This document shows, piece after piece, positions 61,993 through 64,000 of a DNA stretch of 64,000 nt. The notes beneath the pieces were generated by a model. It was not told the DNA's origin. It worked only from the letters and a program-made list of their open reading frames with translations, and did no database searches. The stretch comes from JAGXFP01 sp039714535 (GTDB lineage Bacteria > Desulfobacterota > Desulfobulbia > Desulfobulbales > JAGXFP01), in NCBI GenBank assembly GCA_039714535.1, contig JBDLJC010000012.1, forward strand, positions 1-64,000, read 5' to 3'. A program made the translations under genes and the position numbers. Positions within the stretch are counted from its first letter, which is position 1. Each line of letters opens with the position of its first letter.

Positions 61993-63960
61993 ATGAACAA
62001 TGGGTCGGCTGTGGATGAAATTAAAGAGGTTTTCGGTCCGGAGGGGATCCTGGCCCGGCAGCTGCCCGGCTATGAATTCCGGCGCGGCCAACTGCAATTA
62101 GCCGAGGCGGTGATGCGCAGCCTGATCGACCCGGAGGCCCCGGGTGTGCCCCGGTTATTGGCGGCGGAGGCCGGGACCGGTATTGGTAAAACTCTGGCCT
62201 ATCTGGTGCCGGCGGCCTTGTCCGGTCGCCGGGTTGTGGTCTCCACCGGCACCCTCAATCTTCAGGACCAGATTCTCGAAAAAGAAATTCCCTTTATTAA
62301 AAAATATATTGTTAAAGATCTCACCGCCCTCTGTGTCAAAGGTCGGCAGAATTACCTCTGTCTCTATCGTTGGCATCAGGTGGCAGCGGCGCCCCAGAAG
62401 AAGTTCTTCGGTCTTGGCGGCGAGCTGGCGGCCATTGGTGACTGGTTGGCGGAGACCGCTACCGGCGACCGGGCCGAACTGGCTTGGTTGGCCGATAACT
62501 CGCCGCTGTGGGGGGCGATCAGTGCTACAGGATCCCAATGCCTGGGCAGTGAATGTCCGGACTGGTCGGTATGTTTTGTTACCAGATTGCGCCGAGAAGC
62601 GGGCCGCTGCCGGTTGTTGATCGTCAACCATCACCTGTTTTTCTCCGACTTGGCCCTGCGGCGTTTCGGTAATGCCGAGGTCCTGCCCCGCTATGAGGCG
62701 GTCATCTTCGACGAGGCCCACCATATTGAAGAGGTTGCCACCCGTTATTTCGGGATATCGGTCAGTCATTACCAGCTGATTGATCTGGCCCGGGATATCG
62801 AGGCCCTGGCTGAGGCCGACGAGTTGCCGAAGGGGTCGAAAGATAAGACCTTGCAGTTGGCCCGAGCCCTGGCCACCGAGGCTGACCGGCTGGCGACGAT
62901 GTTGGCGGGCCAGACCGGTCGTTTTGATCTTGGTGCGATTGTCGGAGAGTTGCCGGGCTGGCGGGCGGCACTTGCTGAGATCGATAGCCGTTTCAATAGT
63001 CTGGCGGGCCAGCTCGACAACCTGTCGGTGACGGGCGAGATCTGGGCCGGTTTGTTGGGGCGCTGTGTGGAGTTGCAGGCGGCCCTGGAGAAGATTACCG
63101 CTGAAGATGCGGATAGTTCAATGATCTACTGGCTGGAGCGGCGGGAGAGGGCGGTAGTGTTGTCGGCCTCGCCGATTCAGGTGGCCGATGAACTCCAGGA
63201 GCACCTCTACAGTCAGGTCCAGGCGGCGGTATTTACCTCTGCGACCCTGACGACCGGCAATAAATTCGACTTCTTTCTGGAGCGGCTGGGGTTGCCGCCG
63301 GCAACCGAGACCATGGCCCTGCCCACCCCCTTCGATTACAAGGGCCGGACTCTGCTCTTTGTACCGGACCGTAATTTCCCTGCGCCCGGCACCGGTCAGT
63401 TTGCCGGCGAGGCCCCGCAGATGATCAGGCGGTTGGTAGAGATCTCCAACGGCCGGGCCCTGATCCTTTTTACCAGCCTCACCGCCATGCGTGAGGCCTA
63501 TGAATACCTGCAAGGCGAATTATCCTTTCCGATCTTAATGCAGGGTAATGCGCCCCGGGCGGCGCTGCTTGATCAGTTCTGCAATGAGGTCCATTCGGTG
63601 CTGCTGGCCGTGGCCTCTTTCTGGGAAGGGGTTGATGTCCCCGGTGAGGCCCTGAGCTGTGTGATTATCGATAAGCTGCCCTTTGAGGTGCCCAGTGATC
63701 CGGTGGTCAAATCCCGGGTCGAGCGGGTGCGGGAGGCGGGTGGCAATCCTTTTTTCGACTACCAAGTGCCACGGGCGATCCTGTCCCTGAGGCAGGGGGT
63801 GGGGCGGTTGATGAGGTCCGCCTCGGATCGGGGCGTGCTGGCTATTCTCGATACCAGGTTGTTTTCTAAAGGTTATGGCCGGACTTTTTTGAATAGTTTG
63901 CCGCCCAGTCCGGTGACCAGGGATCTGGCCGATGTTGAGAAGTTCTGGCAGGGAAAATAA
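61993..63960 (+). CDS. ATP-dependent helicase, DinG/YoaA family
   Basis: The 655-residue XPD-like SF2 helicase has Walker A GTGIGKT (near residues 61-67), a DEAH box FDEAHHIEE (about 239-247), motif VI-like LRQGVGRLMR and the C-terminal SFWEGVDVPGE. Four Cys (114, 183, 188, 194) keep the spacing of the DinG Fe-S cluster (194/199/205-like spacing at the last three). It is expected to unwind DNA at stalled forks, R-loops or G4 and is often SOS-controlled. No LexA-like box is evident upstream. Confidence 0.92.
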   Translation: MNNGSAVDEIKEVFGPEGILARQLPGYEFRRGQLQLAEAVMRSLIDPEAPGVPRLLAAEAGTGIGKTLAYLVPAALSGRRVVVSTGTLNLQDQILEKEIPFIKKYIVKDLTALCVKGRQNYLCLYRWHQVAAAPQKKFFGLGGELAAIGDWLAETATGDRAELAWLADNSPLWGAISATGSQCLGSECPDWSVCFVTRLRREAGRCRLLIVNHHLFFSDLALRRFGNAEVLPRYEAVIFDEAHHIEEVATRYFGISVSHYQLIDLARDIEALAEADELPKGSKDKTLQLARALATEADRLATMLAGQTGRFDLGAIVGELPGWRAALAEIDSRFNSLAGQLDNLSVTGEIWAGLLGRCVELQAALEKITAEDADSSMIYWLERRERAVVLSASPIQVADELQEHLYSQVQAAVFTSATLTTGNKFDFFLERLGLPPATETMALPTPFDYKGRTLLFVPDRNFPAPGTGQFAGEAPQMIRRLVEISNGRALILFTSLTAMREAYEYLQGELSFPILMQGNAPRAALLDQFCNEVHSVLLAVASFWEGVDVPGEALSCVIIDKLPFEVPSDPVVKSRVERVREAGGNPFFDYQVPRAILSLRQGVGRLMRSASDRGVLAILDTRLFSKGYGRTFLNSLPPSPVTRDLADVEKFWQGK

Positions 63961-64000
63961 TTTTGGGTTTAGCCGGGAAGTTTGTTCACGTGATTTAGCC

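Noticed and set aside
1..64000. CRISPR arrays, tRNA, rRNA, insertion sequences, replication origin
   Set aside because: I scanned for direct repeats with spacers, tRNA arm words and transposase motifs and found none convincing; only dedicated searches could exclude them.

Overview
The window looks like chromosomal DNA from a Gram-negative sulfur-metabolising bacterium of the Desulfobacterota (former Deltaproteobacteria; a Desulfobulbales-like lineage is my guess). The grounds are a nearly complete type II secretion operon, a DHH-CBS-CCA-transferase fusion, a multihaem c-type cytochrome with a CX4CH haem site, a YedE/TusA/DsrE sulfur-relay locus, a GEMM-I riboswitch and a GGCGTCGT-type intergenic hairpin repeat. 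Placement below phylum is inference, because no rRNA or other marker was searched.

Layout. 2-3724: 3' part of a large secreted protein with MopE-like Asp/Cys metal-binding repeats and tandem fibronectin-III-like modules, the last ones nearly identical at DNA level. 3971-18168: an AT-richer surface-polysaccharide operon (wzx flippase, two sulfotransferases, five GT-A/GT-B type or similar transferases, a polymerase/ligase, a frameshifted O-acetyltransferase with an 11-G tract, an alpha/alpha-toroid-like protein, an AsnB-type amidotransferase, a WecG/TagA transferase and WecB). It converges with wbpA-wbpP (20572-18202), which would make UDP-GlcNAcA/GalNAcA. Together these predict a sulfated, probably amidated and O-acetylated, uronic-acid- and ManNAc-containing polymer.

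20679-28883: an OmpA-domain pseudogene, a frameshifted site-2 protease, the DHH-CBS-CCA fusion, xerD, rpsU, a GlcD-type oxidase and ddl. 28884-30662: a GEMM-I (cyclic di-GMP type) riboswitch with a visible terminator platform in front of two paralogous lipoprotein genes of unknown function; I consider this the most interesting regulatory unit. 31165-35924: serS, a small multihaem cytochrome, mobB-mobA-moeA (molybdenum cofactor) and a HIT protein.

36171-46808: type II secretion genes gspE-F-H-J-I-K-L-M-(C-like)-D and a small unknown; the major pseudopilin gspG lies apart at 54611-55039, coupled to mltG. 46949-49828: a compact sulfur-trafficking locus, divergently arranged: TusA, two DsrE-family proteins and a 57-residue protein ending in Cys-Trp-Trp on the minus strand, and a YeeE/YedE thiosulfate-type importer on the plus strand. 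50014-63960: a REC-GAF-histidine kinase, an MFS exporter, a His-rich-loop membrane transporter, gspG-mltG, lon, a left-handed beta-helix sugar-nucleotide-type protein, two unknown proteins, a universal stress protein and a DinG-type helicase.

Three genes carry frame disruptions (11685, 20679, 21325). These may be real decay or phase variation, or base-calling errors. Two intergenic copies of one roughly 150-bp repeat (24770 and 54410) and several hairpin elements are also present. No tRNA, rRNA, CRISPR array or insertion sequence was recognised.
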